From: an uncultured Balneolaceae bacterium
GTDB taxonomy: Bacteria > Bacteroidota > Rhodothermia > Balneolales > Balneolaceae
DNA length: 13,895 bases
Direction of reading: 5' to 3'
Assembly: GCA_937982515.1 (NCBI GenBank)
Contig: CALJMB010000206.1
Span: forward strand, 1-13,895
Made by a program: the position numbers and the translations under genes
Part shown: piece after piece, positions 12,476 through 13,895 of the stretch
How positions within the stretch are numbered: position 1 is the first letter of the stretch
How the letters are laid out: each line of letters begins with the position of its first letter
The notes under the pieces: generated by a model
What the model was told of the DNA's origin: nothing
Database searches by the model: none
What the model saw: only the letters and a program-made list of their open reading frames with translations

Positions 12476-13786
12476 TCAGTAGCGATAATGCTCGGGCTTG
12501 TAGGGGCCTTCCTTGGGAACACCGATATACTCGGCCTGTTCGTCAGACAGTTCATCAAGCTCCACGCCTATTTTCTTCAGGTGCAGGCGTGCAACCTTTT
12601 CATCCAGATCTTTAGGCAGCACATGTACCCCGAGATCGAAATCATCCGGGCGGGTCCAGAGGGCGATCTGTGCCAGGGTCTGGTTGGTAAAGCTGTTAGA
12701 CATAACAAACGAGGGGTGCCCTGTGGCATTGCCGAGATTCATCAGGCGCCCTTCCGACAGAAGAATCACTTCTTTTCCGTTTTTCAAGCGGAACAGATCG
12801 ACCTGTGGCTTGATGGTATCCCGTTCGGCGTTGGCCTTCAGCCAGGCTACGTCAATTTCGTTGTCAAAGTGGCCGATGTTACCGACAATAGCCTTGTCTT
12901 TCATGTTTTCGAAATGGCGGCCGGTAAGGATATCCTTGTTGCCGGTAGCGGTTACCACGATGTCGGCCTCTTTCACGGCGTCATCCATCTTTTTAACTTC
13001 AAATCCATCCATTGCCGCCTGAAGGGCACAAATGGGATCGATTTCGGTAACAATAACACGGGCTCCGGCGCCCTGCAGTGAAGCGGCAGAACCTTTCCCT
13101 ACATCTCCGTAGCCGGCCACAACGGCAACCTTCCCGGCCATCATGATATCCGTTGCCCGGCGGATAGCATCCACACACGACTCGCGGCAGCCGTATTTGT
13201 TATCAAACTTAGACTTGGTCACCGAATCGTTCACGTTGATAGCGGGCGCTCCCAGCGTGCCTTCTTTAGCCATACGGTACAGGCGATTTACACCCGTGGT
13301 TGTTTCTTCCGATATACCTCTGATATCTTCCAGCAGCTCGGGATACTTTTCGTGGACCAGCTGGGTAAGATCTCCCCCGTCATCCAATATCATGTTCAAC
13401 GGCTTACCATCCTGAAAGTAGATCGTCTGCTCTATGCACCACCAGTACTCTTCTTCGGTCTCTCCCTTCCAGGCGTAAACGGGAATTCCACTATCGGCTA
13501 TAGCGGCAGCGGCGTGATCCTGGGTGGAAAATATGTTGCAGGAAGACCATTGAACTTCGGCTCCGAGCTCTACCAGCGTCTCGATTAAAACAGCGGTCTG
13601 AATTGTCATATGCAGACAACCGGCTATGCGCGCTCCTTTTAGCGGCTTCTCTTTTCCAAATTCTTCCCTGAGAGCTATAAGGCCGGGCATTTCTGCCTCT
13701 GCCAGGCGAATTTCCTTGCGGCCGAAGTCCGCCAGCCCTATGTCTTTAACTTTGTAAGGTACTTTTTCCTGTACTTGCTGTGCCAT
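12476..13786 (-). CDS. ahcY: Adenosylhomocysteinase (S-adenosyl-L-homocysteine hydrolase)
   Basis: A 436-residue cytoplasmic NAD-dependent enzyme that splits S-adenosylhomocysteine into adenosine and homocysteine, relieving product inhibition of methyltransferases. Key residues match the human enzyme with an offset of four or five: His59 (LHMTIQTAVL), Asp136 (LDDGGD), Glu161 (SEETTTG), Lys191, Asp195 and Cys200 (NDSVTKSKFDNKYGCRES). The NAD site is GYGDVGKGSAASLQG (225-239). HPSFVMSNSFTNQ and the C-terminal KPEHYRY are also present, so the protein is full length. The ATG at 13786 gives the expected start. No S-adenosylhomocysteine riboswitch was recognised in the 109 bp upstream. Confidence 0.97.
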   Translation of the reverse strand: MAQQVQEKVPYKVKDIGLADFGRKEIRLAEAEMPGLIALREEFGKEKPLKGARIAGCLHMTIQTAVLIETLVELGAEVQWSSCNIFSTQDHAAAAIADSGIPVYAWKGETEEEYWWCIEQTIYFQDGKPLNMILDDGGDLTQLVHEKYPELLEDIRGISEETTTGVNRLYRMAKEGTLGAPAINVNDSVTKSKFDNKYGCRESCVDAIRRATDIMMAGKVAVVAGYGDVGKGSAASLQGAGARVIVTEIDPICALQAAMDGFEVKKMDDAVKEADIVVTATGNKDILTGRHFENMKDKAIVGNIGHFDNEIDVAWLKANAERDTIKPQVDLFRLKNGKEVILLSEGRLMNLGNATGHPSFVMSNSFTNQTLAQIALWTRPDDFDLGVHVLPKDLDEKVARLHLKKIGVELDELSDEQAEYIGVPKEGPYKPEHYRY

Positions 13787-13824
13787 GAATGCTACACTCT
13801 TTAAATTTTTGCGATTATGTTGCT

Positions 13825-13853
13825 AAAATACAGTTTTATCGATCTTCGTTCAA
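13825..13853 (-). promoter_or_regulatory. Candidate ahcY promoter
   Basis: On the minus strand TTGAAC (13848-13853) and TATTTT (13825-13830) are separated by 17 bp. The -10 region TATTTTAG also resembles the Bacteroidota-type TAnnTTTG element. Transcription would start about 30 bp before the start codon. Sequence support only. Confidence 0.45.
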
Positions 13854-13895
13854 TTGAAAGTGAGAAGGCAGAAGATGCGGCAGAACTGTAGAAGC

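Noticed and set aside
13787..13895. S-adenosylhomocysteine or SAM riboswitch upstream of ahcY
   Set aside because: The leader after the candidate promoter is only about 30 bases and no recognisable aptamer motif or long stem is present.

Overview
The window reads like a chromosome segment of a Bacteroidota-type bacterium, or of the related Balneolota/Rhodothermota. The signs are a TonB-dependent receptor with an N-terminal carboxypeptidase-regulatory-like domain, a membrane-anchored AraC-type regulator, a GldC homologue, a GldA/GldF/Gldg-type ABC cluster, weak Shine-Dalgarno sequences, and several short palindromic intergenic repeats of a style I associate with these phyla. Genus and species cannot be resolved. 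No rRNA, tRNA, CRISPR array, transposase, integrase or phage gene was seen.

Layout. 1-1319 (-): 5' two thirds or less of a TonB-dependent outer-membrane receptor that runs off the window. 1320-1741: a repeat- and hairpin-rich gap. 1742-2977 (-) and 3246-4064 (+): two divergent AraC-family regulators, one membrane-anchored and one soluble. 4285-4653 (+): a small VOC-fold protein, ended by a two-way terminator shared with the convergent operon. 4753-9116 (-): a four-gene operon transcribed in the order ABC ATPase, ABC-2 permease, Gldg-family auxiliary protein, DUF4340 protein. 9568-10278 and 10257-11534 (+): endonuclease III overlapping a MEMO1-family protein. 11535-12010: a second repeat-rich gap with a tandem array of palindromic 22-23-bp units and a strong terminator hairpin. 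12011-12346 (-): gldC. 12476-13786 (-): ahcY (S-adenosylhomocysteine hydrolase) with its own promoter and terminator candidates.

How the genes work together. The ABC operon should form one inner-membrane complex: a cytoplasmic ATPase, a six-helix permease, and two proteins with large periplasmic parts. GldC is the only other gliding-associated homologue here. nth and the MEMO gene look translationally coupled but have no known functional link. ahcY is a housekeeping gene of the methyl cycle. The regulators and the VOC protein have no evident target in the window.

Most of the unusual material is in the gaps and in variant features of familiar genes. It includes a nested-stem element ahead of the receptor gene, a repeat family that supplies the C-terminus of a regulator, a tandem palindrome array with a related single copy 10 kb away, and a non-canonical cysteine cluster in Nth. 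I found no convincing new multi-gene defence or mobile system.
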